From: CBDHDJ01 sp965261645
GTDB lineage: Bacteria > Pseudomonadota > Alphaproteobacteria > SHVV01
DNA length: 64,000 nt
Assembly (NCBI GenBank): GCA_965261645.1
Contig: CBDHDJ010000001.1
Coordinates: forward strand, 62,001 to 126,000
Direction of reading: 5' to 3'
In this document: piece after piece, positions 9,375 through 18,988 of the stretch
How positions within the stretch are numbered: position 1 is the first letter of the stretch
Layout: the number at the start of each line of letters is the position of its first letter
Position numbers and translations under genes: made by a program
The notes under the pieces: model-generated
Told to the model about the DNA's origin: nothing
Seen by the model: only the letters and a program-made list of their open reading frames with translations
Database searches by the model: none

Positions 9375-9719
9375 ACTGACGGAAGATCGACGTCGGGCTG
9401 TGCGGCCTTCGCGACCTTCGCCTTGGTTGCAATCGCATCAAGCCAGTCCTTGTTGCTTCGTCTCGGCTTTTCTGGCGCAGGTTTTGCGGCGACCTCGGGC
9501 GGGGGCTGAGGCGGCTCAACCACAGGCTCCGGCGGTGCTGGCGTGACCACCACGGATGGTGGTTCGGGCACTTTCGGAGCCGGCGGCGGCGGCGGCGGCT
9601 CGGGCTCGACCGCGGCGATTTCAGGCTCCGGCTGAGGTTCGGGCTCGGGTGCGGGCGGCTCGGGCTCGACCGGCGCGGCAATTTTGGGCTCCGGGTCGGG
9701 TTCGATCGGCGGAACTGAA
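9375..9719 (-). pseudogene. Pro/Glu-rich linker of the receiver/pentapeptide host gene
   Basis: The frame encodes PPIEPDPEPKIAAPVEPEPP and further Pro-Glu/Pro-Ala repeats, then KPRRSNKDWLDAIATKAKVA. It is low complexity and probably an extended spacer. On the 5' side it ends at the IS1380-type element; across the CTGAA duplication it joins in frame to ...SEDFAQGASVPPIEP from 12,565-12,740. Confidence 0.75.
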
Positions 9720-9893
9720 CCCGGACTTCTCACGAGGCGTTTTGAGGCGCTGCATTTGAGAGTGATCGGGCTGATTTGAGTGTCGGCGTGGTGGGTCGGG
9801 CTTTGACCCGGATATCTCACGAGCGTTTTTTAGGCGTTGGATTTGCGCTCCGTTGGGCTGATCTGAGTGCCCGCGGGCCGGGGTTGTTTTTTT
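9720..9893 (+). repeat. tandem duplication of the IS1380 left end (87-bp period)
   Basis: CCCGGACTTCTCACGAGGCG at 9720 recurs as CCCGGATATCTCACGAGCG at 9807, with imperfect similarity across the following 70 bp (GGGCTGATTTGAGTG versus GGGCTGATCTGAGTG). Both copies contain a terminal-repeat-like start, so either could act as the left transposase site; the flanking duplication shows the outer copy was used. Confidence 0.7.
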
Positions 9894-10025
9894 GGCGGGA
9901 TAGAGTGGGCGGGATGGTGTGGCTGGGTCCGGGAATGATAGATTTTCGTTGATTTCGGGCATGAGGAGAGTTTCGCCTCCGGGAGGCGCCGTGCCTTTAT
10001 CTCGATTGCCGCCGATGAGTTGGGA

Positions 10026-11393
10026 TTATGGGGGCGCCAGAGCGGCGTGTGCCGTAAAGAACAGGGTTTTGTTGGGACAAGCGTCGGGTAGGGAGAGTTT
10101 GATGCGCCGTACGGAGTTGACGACCCTGGCGCCGATCTTGAGCAGCTTGAGACGGATGGTTGAGGGAGCGGCGTTGGCCAGGGCGGTGTTTTTCAAGGCG
10201 ACGCGGCGGATACCGTCGATGAGGACGTAGGCGAAGGCGGCGAAGATCAGGCGCAATTGGTTGGCCTTGTAGGTGTGCGCGCTCATGCGGTTGGCGAACA
10301 GGTCGAGCTGGCAGTCCTTGATGCGGTTTTCCATGTCGCCGCGCGGGCAGTAGATGTCTTCGTAGAGTTCCCCGGGCGGGACTTGATGGCGGTCGAGGGA
10401 GGTGACGAGGAAGCGGCAGCGCTGTTGGTGTCCGGGCCTGTGCTCGACCTTGGCGATGACGCGCCGGGGCCGGGCCCAGGATCCGGACTTGGTCATGTGG
10501 TGGAAATCGCCGTAGGCGCGGACCGGCTGGCCGGTTTCGATCATGGCCATGGCGGCCTTGCCGCGGGTCCGGCGGGTTTTCTTGAGCAGGACCTCGTTGC
10601 GCGCCAGGCCGAAGACGTAGTCCACGGCGTTGCCCTCGCACCAGCGCATCAGGTTCTCGCGTGCGAAGCCGCTGTCCGCGCGCACCAGGATGTCGACGTT
10701 GGGCCAGCGCTCGCGGATCATCCGGACGATGCGGCGGATCTGGTTGCGCGCGCCCCTGGCGCCGTCGATGTTGGCCGGCCGGAGCTGGGCGAGCAGGAGA
10801 TGGCGGCCGCAGAAGACATAGAGCGGCAGGAAGCAGCGGTGTTCGTAATAGCCGTGGAAGAAGGCGTTCTCCTGGCGCCCGTGGGTTTCCACGTCGGTGG
10901 CGTCGATATCGAGGGTGATGCGCGCGGGCGGTGTCTGGTGGGCGTCGAGAAACAGGGTGACGAACAGGTTGGAAAGCTTCTTGAGGTTGGCGGAGATCTG
11001 ATGGTATCGGCGATCGCCGGTATTCCAGGCGTGCTCGACGCGGTTCAGCGTCGACTTGCCGGCCAGTGCTGGCGGAGCCTTGCCGCCGGCCGGGACCGGT
11101 TCGCCGTCACAGCCGGCGAGGAGCTTGCACGCCGGGTCGTGGCGCAAGGCGTCGTGATCGTTGATGTCTTCGTAACCCAGGGCGATGCCCGCGACCCGCT
11201 GGGCCAGGAGAGCGGGGAGCGTGTGGACCGCCCTGGCGGGGTCGCGCCGGTCGGTGAAGCAGGCCGCCATGCGTTCGAACAGGCGTATCCGGTGCGCCCG
11301 CTCGCGCAACAGCAGGACGCCGGCGTCGGTGGTGATCTCGCCGCCGTCGAAGGCGGCGAACACCACCCGTTTGCCGAAATCCGAAAAGCGCAT
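10026..11393 (-). CDS. IS1380-family DDE transposase
   Basis: MRFSDFGKRVVFAAFDGGEI starts at 11,393. The 455-residue product has the DDE_Tnp_1 fold of IS1380 proteins: TLDIDATDVETHG (first Asp), ILVRADSGFARENLMRWCE (second Asp), and YCPRGDMENRIKDCQLDLFANR with the final Glu. Family members are about this length, and no frameshift is seen. It is transcribed divergently from the passenger gene at 11,528. Confidence 0.92.
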   Translation of the reverse strand: MRFSDFGKRVVFAAFDGGEITTDAGVLLLRERAHRIRLFERMAACFTDRRDPARAVHTLPALLAQRVAGIALGYEDINDHDALRHDPACKLLAGCDGEPVPAGGKAPPALAGKSTLNRVEHAWNTGDRRYHQISANLKKLSNLFVTLFLDAHQTPPARITLDIDATDVETHGRQENAFFHGYYEHRCFLPLYVFCGRHLLLAQLRPANIDGARGARNQIRRIVRMIRERWPNVDILVRADSGFARENLMRWCEGNAVDYVFGLARNEVLLKKTRRTRGKAAMAMIETGQPVRAYGDFHHMTKSGSWARPRRVIAKVEHRPGHQQRCRFLVTSLDRHQVPPGELYEDIYCPRGDMENRIKDCQLDLFANRMSAHTYKANQLRLIFAAFAYVLIDGIRRVALKNTALANAAPSTIRLKLLKIGARVVNSVRRIKLSLPDACPNKTLFFTAHAALAPP

Positions 11394-11527
11394 CCGTTCC
11401 TCCTCGCCGATCGTTGCTCAGGCACCGTATATTGCGGCTTTGCCGGTCCTGCCGCGAGCCCCGTTGACGGCCTCGCGGCGTCTTCTGTTATCCTGCTGGG
11501 GTTGCCCGTCGATTGTCCGAGGATGCC

Positions 11528-12460
11528 GTGCCGGTCAGCAAGAACCGCCATAAGAACAAGAAGAATGCGTCCGCGGGGCGCGGGCAAAAGGCCGCCGCGC
11601 CGCCCTTGCCGCCGGTGCCCGACCGGCGCGCCATGGAGAGGACGATGGCCAAGCTCGCTGGTGGGATGTCGCCGGACGGTCCCGCCGGCGGGGAAGAGGA
11701 GGCGTTGGCGCGCGCCCGGGATCTCATCTATGACGCCTGGGAGGCGGAGACGCCGGGCAAGCGTATCGGGCTGGCCAAAAGGGCGCTGGAGATCTCCGAT
11801 CTCTGCGCCGACGCCCATGTTCTGCTGGCCGAGGAGGAGGCGAAGACCCTCGCCGAGGCGCGGCGCCATTACCAGGCCGGCGTCGCTGCCGGGGAATGGG
11901 CGCTTGGGCGGCAAGCCTTCGAGCGCGATGCCGGCCACTTCTGGGTCATCCTGGAGACCCGCCCCTACATGCGCGCCCGCGCCGGTCTCGCCGAATGCCT
12001 GTGGCAGGAGGGCGAGCGCACGGCTGCGATCGATCATTACCGGGAGATGCTACGCCTCAACCCGAATGACAATCAGGGCCTGCGCCACGGCCTGGCGTCG
12101 TGGCTGCTCGCCGCCGGCGATCACGGCGCCCTGGAGGAACTGCTCGCCACTTACGATGACGATGTCTTCGCGGACTGGGCCTACGCCAGGACCCTGCTGG
12201 CCTTGCGCAAGGGCGACGAGAGCGGGGCGCACGCCGCCTTGGCGGCCGCCTGGAAGTGCAACCCTCACGTCCCCGCCCTGTTGACCGGCGCCACGCCGGT
12301 CCCCGAATACCCGGAGGATCACTACACGCTGGGCTCACACGAAGAAGCCGTCGTCTATGTGCTGCAAAACAGGGAGAACTGGTCGGCGACGCCGGGCGCC
12401 TTGCGATGGCTCGCCAAAGCCGTGCAAACCCTCCCGCCGCCGGACAGGAAACGGCGCTGA
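11528..12460 (+). CDS. TPR-like (ST7-type) protein, IS1380 passenger
   Basis: GTG at 11,528 follows CCGAGGA; an alternative TTG is at 11,513. The first 40 residues are basic and low complexity (VSKNRHKNKKNASAGRGQKA). The rest is helical with TPR-like segments (AKRALEISDLCADAHVLLAEE, MRARAGLAECLWQEGERTAAIDHYREMLRLNPNDNQG, NPHVPALLTG, TPGALRWLAKA), matching my memory of ST7-like tetratricopeptide proteins. No enzymatic motif is visible. It lies inside the transposon ends, so it moves with the element or was captured by it. Function unknown. Confidence 0.65.
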   Translation: MPVSKNRHKNKKNASAGRGQKAAAPPLPPVPDRRAMERTMAKLAGGMSPDGPAGGEEEALARARDLIYDAWEAETPGKRIGLAKRALEISDLCADAHVLLAEEEAKTLAEARRHYQAGVAAGEWALGRQAFERDAGHFWVILETRPYMRARAGLAECLWQEGERTAAIDHYREMLRLNPNDNQGLRHGLASWLLAAGDHGALEELLATYDDDVFADWAYARTLLALRKGDESGAHAALAAAWKCNPHVPALLTGATPVPEYPEDHYTLGSHEEAVVYVLQNRENWSATPGALRWLAKAVQTLPPPDRKRR

Positions 12461-12564
12461 TCCGAAAAACACCGTGTATTTTTAACGGTCCCTGAAAATC
12501 CCTCTAAACGCCTGGTTCCAATAGATATTCAGAATCCGGGTAACTCTCAGGTGAGAAATCCGGG

Positions 12565-12740
12565 CTGAAGCGCCCTGGGCGAAGTCCTCGGATCGCGAGA
12601 GATCCCATTCCTGCGGCGGCGCACCCGGGTACTCTATGACGCCGCTGACGAGGGGGACCTCCTCACCGATATTGTCGTCGCTGCGCCGTTGGGGACCGAG
12701 ATAGCCGAATGAAGGTTTGTCGCGCCGGTCGAACCCGAAA
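12565..12740 (-). pseudogene. linker segment of the receiver/pentapeptide host gene
   Basis: Reading the minus strand in the frame that joins the Pro/Glu-rich part gives FGFDRRDKPSFGYLGPQRRS, then EVPLVSGVIEYPGAPPQEW. The GxDRR...YxGPxRR pattern is the linker I expect after receiver domains of this type. The frame is offset by one base from the receiver ORF, which ends in TAA at 12,741-12,743, so a frameshift lies at that point. Confidence 0.6.
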
Positions 12741-13184
12741 TTAAATCGACGCCCAGATCACCCGATTGGGCCGCAGGACCGTTCGGGTCACCCGCTTCAG
12801 CAGCTCCTCTTCCGAAACCGGCTTGCGCAGGAGGTTTTGGACACCGATCCCGCAGGCTTCGTGGATGAGCTTGTCGTCGCCGGCCTCCGTCAGCAGGATG
12901 ACAGGTAGATTGGGGCTCGGGCTTGATGGGCGTTGGCGAAGCTCGGCCAGGAATTGCAGTCCGCTCCCGTCGTCCGCGGCGATGGCCACAAGCCCCACGT
13001 CCACAGCCTTTTGACGCAACAGTTGAATCGCGTCGGTTGACGACGCCATGCTGTGAATTTCCTCGGCGCCCATTCCCTCAAGGACCGAGCGCATCCAAAC
13101 TCGGAACTCTTCGTTCCGGTCCAAGATGAGAATACGCAGCGAAGGCCAGCTGAGGACCTGACCGAGTGGTGCTTTATCCTGCAT
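12741..13184 (-). pseudogene. degenerate receiver domain, 5' part of the receiver/pentapeptide host gene
   Basis: The 147-residue reading encodes a CheY-like fold: LRILILDRNEEFRVWMRSVL at the N terminus, LPVILLTEAGDDKLIHEACG for beta-4/alpha-4 and NLLRKPVSEEELLKRV with the conserved KP. At the usual phospho-acceptor position (VGLVAIAADDGSG) no aspartate follows the third strand at the expected spacing, so it may not be phosphorylated. The product would be regulatory; the gene is broken by two frameshifts and two insertion events. Confidence 0.7.
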
Positions 13185-13342
13185 GTGCGTTCAGTCCGCG
13201 CACTCGTGCTTGCTCTGAGGCAACCGCTCCCCCTCACGAGAGCGGACCCCCGCGAAGGCGAGTGGAGTCCCGATCTTATAGCCTCGAAACGCTGCGGGAT
13301 ACACCCTAGAGCCGACTGGCGAGGCAAGAGATATGAGATGTA
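13185..13342. other. intergenic gap between two interrupted host genes
   Basis: This 158-bp spacer separates the 3' end of the methyltransferase gene from the start of the receiver/pentapeptide gene, both read from the minus strand. It should contain the latter's promoter; no clear -35/-10 pair or terminator hairpin was recognised. Confidence 0.4.
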
Positions 13343-13920
13343 TTATTGGGTAAGAATAGCGCTTTGCACTAATTTTCTGAGAGATAACTCTAAGACGAGA
13401 TCTGGATCCACGCCGACATTCTTCCCGCTTTCCCCGAGCTGCCCCCGATCCGCCATCTCGGCGAGGCGGGCCCTCAGCTCCGGCTGATCGTTGCGGCCGT
13501 CGAGCAGCGGCAGGAGGTGGAAGCACGCTGGATCGTCGAGGTGGACATTTTCATGCACGAGGTTGGTGACGACGGGGCCGTCCTCGGCCTGGCGCCGCGC
13601 CCAGGAACTGGCAAGCGGGCGCTTGCCGATCTCGGTTGCGAAGCCGGGCTCGTGGGTGTGCAAATGAATGAATGTGCGGCTAAATGCGGTGAGCAGTAAT
13701 TGCGCCAATTGGTTTTCATCATCGGACTCGCCCTGTCCCGCAAGCGACCGCGCGGCGGCGAGCAACGCGCCAAACGCGACAGGCTTGGGCCAACTCGCCA
13801 AGAGGTGATGGAACGCCGGTTTATTAACTCTGCCTTTGACCGCGATGATCGTGCCCTCGGGCGTTAGAAAGTTCGCCGCCTCGGCGCGCGAGAATTCGTG
13901 ATCACCGCCGTGAGGCATAA
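13343..13920 (-). pseudogene. methyltransferase, C-terminal fragment
   Basis: After the ATAA duplication the minus strand reads MPHGGDHEFSRAEAANFLTPEG, then a helical C-terminal domain (HHLLASWPKPVAFGALLAAA, FHLLPLLDGRNDQPELRARL). It joins in frame to ...LYVASAL from 24,657-25,062 when 13,921-24,656 is removed. This region matches the tail of proteins with a class I methyltransferase plus methyltransferase regulatory domain. In place it is an open extension of the IS1182 transposase frame and has no start of its own. Confidence 0.78.
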
Positions 13921-14406
13921 CAGCCCGTTGATTAAGTGGCTTTTTCCGGCTCTCACTCCCAGATGAGGAATGCGGCGGCGAAAGCCGTCTGGCCGCTTTG
14001 CGAGCCCCCCGTGCCACCAGCATGGCCCCGGTGGGCGTGAGCAGAACGAAAATACCGCCATATCCGCCCGCCACGGCCTCCCGCGGGGTGCCGGCGCCGA
14101 TGAGCTGGCGCATCAGTAACGATAGATTGTGGCCGGCGACGTGGAGCAGGTATCGCTTGTGCACATTCTCTCGCCCGCGCAGCCAGGTTCGTCGCATGCC
14201 GCCACGATCGAGGTTGTGGGCAAAGCAGCGCTCGACGATCTCGGCGCGCAGCTTGAAGGCCTCGCGGGCGACCCGGACTTGAGCCGCGCACGGTTATTGG
14301 TGACCGCGCGCCGCGCCGCCTCATCACCGTGCCAGCGCGAAAAGCCGGTCTGCTTGGGCGCCGCGATCCGGGTCTTCCAGGGACTGTCGTTCAGAGCCCT
14401 CAAGAC
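13921..14406 (-). pseudogene. IS1182-like transposase copy 2, C-terminal part
   Basis: Near identical to copy 1 over ALNDSPWKTRIAAPKQTGFS... but lacks one C near 14,275 (frameshift before the catalytic Glu) and has six rather than eight bases in the G run near the end. The N-terminal part lies at 23,697-24,605 beyond the IS66 insertion. Confidence 0.88.
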
Positions 14407-14532
14407 GTAATCCTTCCGTTCTCAGGTGATGGAGATTTCAGCGATTGAGTGTCCGCTTCCAGTCTCGCCTGAGTGGCCGCAGCCAGATGTCCTTCCTGGG
14501 CTCGGCCCGTTTCATATGCGTGTCGTAGCGCC
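14407..14532 (+). repeat. 126-bp terminal inverted repeat, left copy
   Basis: Matches the complement of 23,563-23,688 with about three mismatches. It includes the last 32 codons and stop of the DruA-like gene, so the other end of the transposon carries an inverted, headless copy of that gene's 3' end. Confidence 0.9.
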
Positions 14533-15319
14533 CGCGCCCCTGGGTGGTCCCGACGCGGGTCCAGCCCGAGGCCCTGTAGACGGCGCCGGTGTAGCGCGGG
14601 GTCTCGACGAAGGTCTCGATGAGCACGGGCGTGATGTTGTAGCGCGCCGTCCAATCCTCGGGCAGGCGTCGGCGCACGATGGCGAGGATGTGCGATCCCA
14701 GGTTCGGGATCTCGACCCAGGGCAGGATAAGGAAGCGTGGGTTGTCGACCACCAGCGGCAGGTTCTTCCCGCGCAGCTCGGGGGTCCATCCGATGAAGTT
14801 GTCGCGCGGGGCGAGCTTCCAGGCGGCGGTGGAGAAGCCGAGCATGGCCAGAGGCCAGCCGTTGCGGTCATGGACGGCGTAGCGCATCTGGGCGCCGACC
14901 AGGGGCTTGTATCCGAGGTAGTGGTAGCGGGCGACGAACTCGTTCCACAGCCTGCCTTCGCGGGTGCCGCGCACGACGGTGCGGAAGTCGAGCGGGCGAA
15001 CCTCGTCGAGGGCGGTCGGGGCCGGGAACAGCGGCGGCTCGGTGTCAGGCCCGAAGAAGATGGGCTTGGGCCGGCCCTGCCGTCCCTTCGGCGGCGGCAG
15101 AACGATCACACCGTCGCGGTGCATGGCCAGCATGGTCACCTTAGCCATCATGTCCTTGAGGTCGCCATCGGGCTTGAGCCAGCCGACGCGCCGGCAGAAC
15201 TCTCTGGACAGGGCGGCCCGGGTGGGCGGCGGATCGGCGGCGATCAGGGCGCGCATCAGCGCCATCTCGTCGGCGGTGAAGTTGCGGCCGTAGTACCGGC
15301 ACTCGATCGTGCCGGTCAT
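14438..15319 (-). CDS. DruA-like DUF4338 protein of the IS66-type transposon
   Basis: ATG at 15,319 overlaps the tnpC stop as ATGA, indicating coupling. The 293-residue product has the DUF4338 signature: FVARYHYLGYKPLVGAQMRY (residue ~130), GFSTAAWKLAPRDNFIGW, LVVDNPRFLILPWVEIPNLG and ETFVETPRYTGAVYRASGW, and ends WLRPLRRDWKRTLNR. DruA is a core protein of Druantia anti-phage systems, and DUF4338 proteins also occur beside transposase genes; its biochemical role in an IS66 element is unknown to me. The frame is intact. Confidence 0.85.
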   Translation of the reverse strand: MTGTIECRYYGRNFTADEMALMRALIAADPPPTRAALSREFCRRVGWLKPDGDLKDMMAKVTMLAMHRDGVIVLPPPKGRQGRPKPIFFGPDTEPPLFPAPTALDEVRPLDFRTVVRGTREGRLWNEFVARYHYLGYKPLVGAQMRYAVHDRNGWPLAMLGFSTAAWKLAPRDNFIGWTPELRGKNLPLVVDNPRFLILPWVEIPNLGSHILAIVRRRLPEDWTARYNITPVLIETFVETPRYTGAVYRASGWTRVGTTQGRGRYDTHMKRAEPRKDIWLRPLRRDWKRTLNR

Positions 15320-16064
15320 TCCTGCGCCGAGAACTTGCGCCTGCGCTCCTCGCTCATCGTCCAGGGCAGCCACGGGGACAGGTCGTCCGGCGGTTTGCCG
15401 CCATTCTTCGCGCAGGCCTTCAACCATGCCTCCAGCCAGCGCAGCACGTCGACACCGTTCATCGAGAGCGTGCCGATGACGGAGTACATGATCGCGGTGA
15501 ACTTCGCGCCGTCCTCGCTGTTGGAACCGAAGCTCAATCGGCGCCCGATGACCGGCCCGCGGAGCGCCCGCTCCCCGGCATTGTTGTCCATCGGAACCTG
15601 GGGATGGTCCGCGAAGACGCACAACCCTTCGCGGTGGTTGAGCAGCGAGCGCAAGGGCTTTGCCCGACGGTCCTTGTCCGGCAGGCCGGCCAGTTCCGCC
15701 TCGGCGTTCGCGAACAGGCGCTTGACCGCCTTCCCGAGTTTGCGTTGCGCTGCGTCGAAGGCCGGTGTCTGGCGTTCGAGAGCGGGGTCGTAATGCTTCA
15801 ACCGTTCGTCGTTCAGCCGGTAGATCGCCGCGATCCGCTCGATCCATCCCTCGCACCATTCCGTCAGCGCGTCCCGGCCGGCCGCGCCCTCGATGAAGTC
15901 GCGCCGCTGGTGAGCCCAGCACCAGCAGAGGATGACCTTGCCGGCGAGTTCGCGCGCCAGCGCTCTGTAGGCGCTGTAGCGGTCGCAGACCACGAAGACG
16001 GTGCAGGCGGTGTCGGCGAACAGGGCCTTCGCGACCTCGGCGCTGCGCGAGGGGTCGATATGGA
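15316..16064 (-). pseudogene. tnpC: IS66 transposase TnpC, C-terminal segment
   Basis: Reading from 16,064 the minus strand gives HIDPSRSAEVAKALFADTAC, VVCDRYSAYR (second catalytic Asp), WCWAHQRRDF, then MDNNAGERALRGPVIGRR (catalytic Glu) and ...WTMSEERRRKFSAQE with TGA at 15,316-15,318. It continues from the 79-bp exon at 19,907-19,985 across the antisense intron, restoring AVYFHIDPSRS. As it stands tnpC is in three pieces; the sense intron could be spliced, but the antisense one could not. Confidence 0.88.
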
Positions 16065-16422
16065 GAGCGCCAGGCTAACTGGTGCCAGTGCAGCCGGTGA
16101 AAGTCCGGTGGGAAGGAGAAGACAAGCCATCACTTCCACCCCGAGTCATGGGCCGCCATCCGCGAGGTTGGGGGTTAAGCGTTGACAGGGGCGCGTGCGG
16201 GCAGGGCTATTGAGCACCGAAAGAGACTCATCCGGGATGCCGAGGCTTTTTCATAGGCCGAAGGCAGCATCTGGCCCACCGATATGGCGAGGGGGGACAG
16301 AATCCCGCGGTGTCTAAGAACCCATGCACGTACGTACGCACTGCACCGGGACCTGGGAGGTCTCCATGCCATCCCGCTGTCGTGGCGGGATCGCTAAGGA
16401 AAGGAGGAATCCGTAACCGAAG

Positions 16423-17355
16423 ATGAACGGCATGGAGAAGTCAGACTCGGTCATAGTAGCCGTGAAGTCGGCGAACAAAGGGACGGCAGTTCCGGCGGAG
16501 CCGATGGAGCCAAGGACCGAGCCCAAGGGGAATCTGGAAGGCCAAAGCACGCGCCGGACACAGAGTCGGGAAAGCGTGACACAGGCGGCCGACCGGATAC
16601 GGCAATTTGTACAACGGGAGCCACGGGAGCGTCTGACGGCGCTCCTCCACCATGTCACGGTCGCTGCGCTGGGCTGGGCGTTCTTCGCGTTGAAGAAGGA
16701 CGTTGCGGCAGGCGCGGACGGCATGACGTGGCGGATGTACGAGGAAGGGTTGGAAGGCCGTCTGGCCGACCTGCACGACCGCGTGCACTCGGGAGCGTAC
16801 CGGGCGACGCCATCACGGCGGGTGAACATTCCGAAGCCGGATGGCGGCACACGACCGCTCGGCGTCACGGCCATAGAGGACAAGATCGTCCAGAAGGCAG
16901 TGGCGGAGATCATCCTGACGCCGATTTACGAGGCGGAGTTCCTGGGGTTCAGCTACGGGTTCCGGCCCGGGCGGGGAGCGCATGATGCGCTCGATGCCCT
17001 CGCGGTCGGCATCAAGCGGCGCAAGATCAATTGGGTGGTGGACTGTGACATCCGCGCGTTCTTCGACAACGTAAAGGAGGAGCTTCGCAGGCGGATGCAC
17101 GACGGCGTAAACCAGACCGCGCGGTGGCTGGGACAGGTACTTGATGGATGGCTGAACTACTTTGCCGTTCCAACCAGCTACCGATATCTGGGGCGTTTCG
17201 TGCAACGACTGAAAGTACTGTGGCTCAGGACTCTGCGCCGCAGATCGCAGAAGGACCGCTACAGCGGGGACCGTATGGAGCGACTGACAGCGAAATACTG
17301 GCCCACGCTGGAAATCCGACACCCGTGGCCGAGCCAACGATTTGCCGTCAATTGA
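16423..17355 (+). pseudogene. chimeric intron-encoded protein A: X N terminus joined to C-type C terminus
   Basis: MNGMEKSDSVIVAVKSANKG through DIRAFFDN is the X-type RT N terminus (RT0-RT3). At 17,072/17,073 it switches to KEELRRRMHDGVNQTARWLG..., the maturase domain X of the C-type intron. About 190 residues including the YADD active site are absent, so it cannot be an active reverse transcriptase. The other halves of both parents are in the reading at 17,796-19,850. Confidence 0.85.
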
Positions 17356-18988
17356 CCTGAGGGAGGAGCCGTGTGCATCAACGTGCCTGCACGGATCTGT
17401 GCGGGGGGAGCGGGGCAACCCGCTTCCCTACCGCGATGAGCGCCAGGCTAACTGGCGGAAAGTAGCCGGTGTGAGTCCGGCGGGAAGAAGGAGTAACCAA
17501 CCACTTCCACCCCGAGTCATGGGCCGGCATTCGCGAGGATGCAGGTTAAGCGTTGACAGGGGCGCGTATGGGCGAGGGCGATTGAGCTACGAAAAGTCTG
17601 AGAATCAGGGTGCCGAGGCTTTCCAGTATGTCGAAGGCAACACCGCTTCCACCGCCATGGTAAGGGGGAAGTGGACCCTGCGGAGTCGAAGAACCCAACC
17701 GCACGTACGTAGGCTTTCACGCCGGGACCTGGGAGGTCTCCATGTCATCCCGCGGTCGTAGCGGGATCGCAAAGGAAAGGAGGAATCCGTAACCGATGAC
17801 GAACGGCATGGAGAAGTCAGACTCGGGAGTAGTAGCGATGAAGTCGGCGAACAAAGGGAGGCCTGTTCCGGCGGAGCCGATGGAGCGAAGGACCGAGCCC
17901 AAGGGGAATCTGGAAAGCCAAAGCATGCGCCGGACGCAGGACCGGGAAAGCGTGTCACAAGCGGCCGACCGGATACGGCAGTTTGTACAACGGGAGCCAC
18001 GGGAGCGTCTGACGGCGCTTCTCCACCACGTTACGGTCGATGCGCTGCGCTGGGCGTTCTTCGCGTTGAAGAAGGACGCGGCGGCAGGTGCGGATGGCAT
18101 GACGTGGGGGATGTACGAGGGAGGGTTGGAAGGCCGGTTGGCCGCCCTGCACGACCGCGTGCACTCGGGAGCGTACCGGGCGACGCCATCACGGCGGGTG
18201 AACATCCCGAAGCCGGATGGCGGCACACGACCGCTCGGCGTCGCGGCCATAGAGGACAAGATTGTCCAGAAGGCGGTGGCGGAGATTATCCTGACGCCAA
18301 TTTACGAGGCGGAGTTCCTGGGGTTTAGCTATGGGTTCCGGCCCGGGTGTGGGGCGCACGACGCGCTTGATGCGCTCGCGGTCGGGATTGAACGGCGTAA
18401 GATCAACTGGATAGCTGACGCAGATATCCGCGGATTTTTCGACCATGTCTCGCGGGACTGGTTGGTCCGGTTCCTCGAACATCGCATCGGAGACAAGCGG
18501 GTCATCAGGCTGATATCCAAGTGGTTGCACGTCGGCGTCATGGAAAATGGCGAGTGGCGGGACAACATGCGGGGGACTCCCCAGGGTTCGGTGATTTCGC
18601 CGATCCTGGCCAACATCTACCTACATTACGTTCTCGATCTCTGGTTCCAGAAGAAGTGGCGCAGCCACGAGGTCAAAGGCGACACAATCATCGTGCGGTA
18701 CGCCGATGATTTCGTGGTGGGTTTCCAGCACAAGCAAGACGCGGAGCGATTTCTGCGTGACCTGAAGGAGCGGCTTGGACGTTTTGAACTGGAACTGAAC
18801 CCTGACAAGACCCGGCTCATCGAGTTCGGGCGGTTCGCAACTGAGAACCGTCAGCGGCGAGGGTTGGGCAAACCGGAGACGCTCGACTTTCTGGGCTTCA
18901 CGCACTACTGCGCGAAGGACAGGAAGGGGCGGTTCCAGTTGGGGCGCAAGCCGGTCTCGAAGCGGATGGCGCGCACCCTGAAGCGAAT
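17073..18988 (+). mobile_element. circularly permuted full-length copy of group II intron C inside intron X
   Basis: From 17,073 to 17,437 the sequence equals the 3' part of the minus-strand intron at 19,986-21,901, ending ...CCGCGAT with domain V at 17,366-17,397. Directly after, at 17,438, it restarts with the intron 5' end GAGCGCCAGG and runs to ...CTGAAGCGAAT at 18,988. The total is 1,916 bp, exactly the length of the standard copy. The 3' end joined to the 5' end is the junction of an intron circle. Intron X flanks it without loss (GACAACGT / GTCGAGAAG). Confidence 0.85.

Larger units (their letters stand above)
9720..12564 (-). mobile_element. IS1380-family transposon with a TPR passenger gene
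   Basis: The termini are CCCGGACTTCTCAC (from 9720) and the complement of CCCGGATTTCTCAC (ending at 12,564), flanked by CTGAA on both sides (9715-9719, 12,565-12,569). The element is 2,845 bp, well above the roughly 1.7 kb of simple IS1380 members, because it includes a divergent TPR-like gene. Removing it restores the host reading frame. Confidence 0.85.

Noticed and set aside
9375..9719. Pro/Glu-rich ORF as a TonB-like protein
   Set aside because: It lacks a TonB C-terminal domain and an N-terminal membrane helix, and joins in frame to the receiver and pentapeptide parts across insertion sites.
10257..12284. A 675-residue plus-strand frame across the IS1380 transposase gene
   Set aside because: It is the antisense shadow of the transposase, joined to an out-of-frame reading of the TPR gene; composition is Val/Gly/Arg-rich without motifs, as expected from GC-rich antisense.
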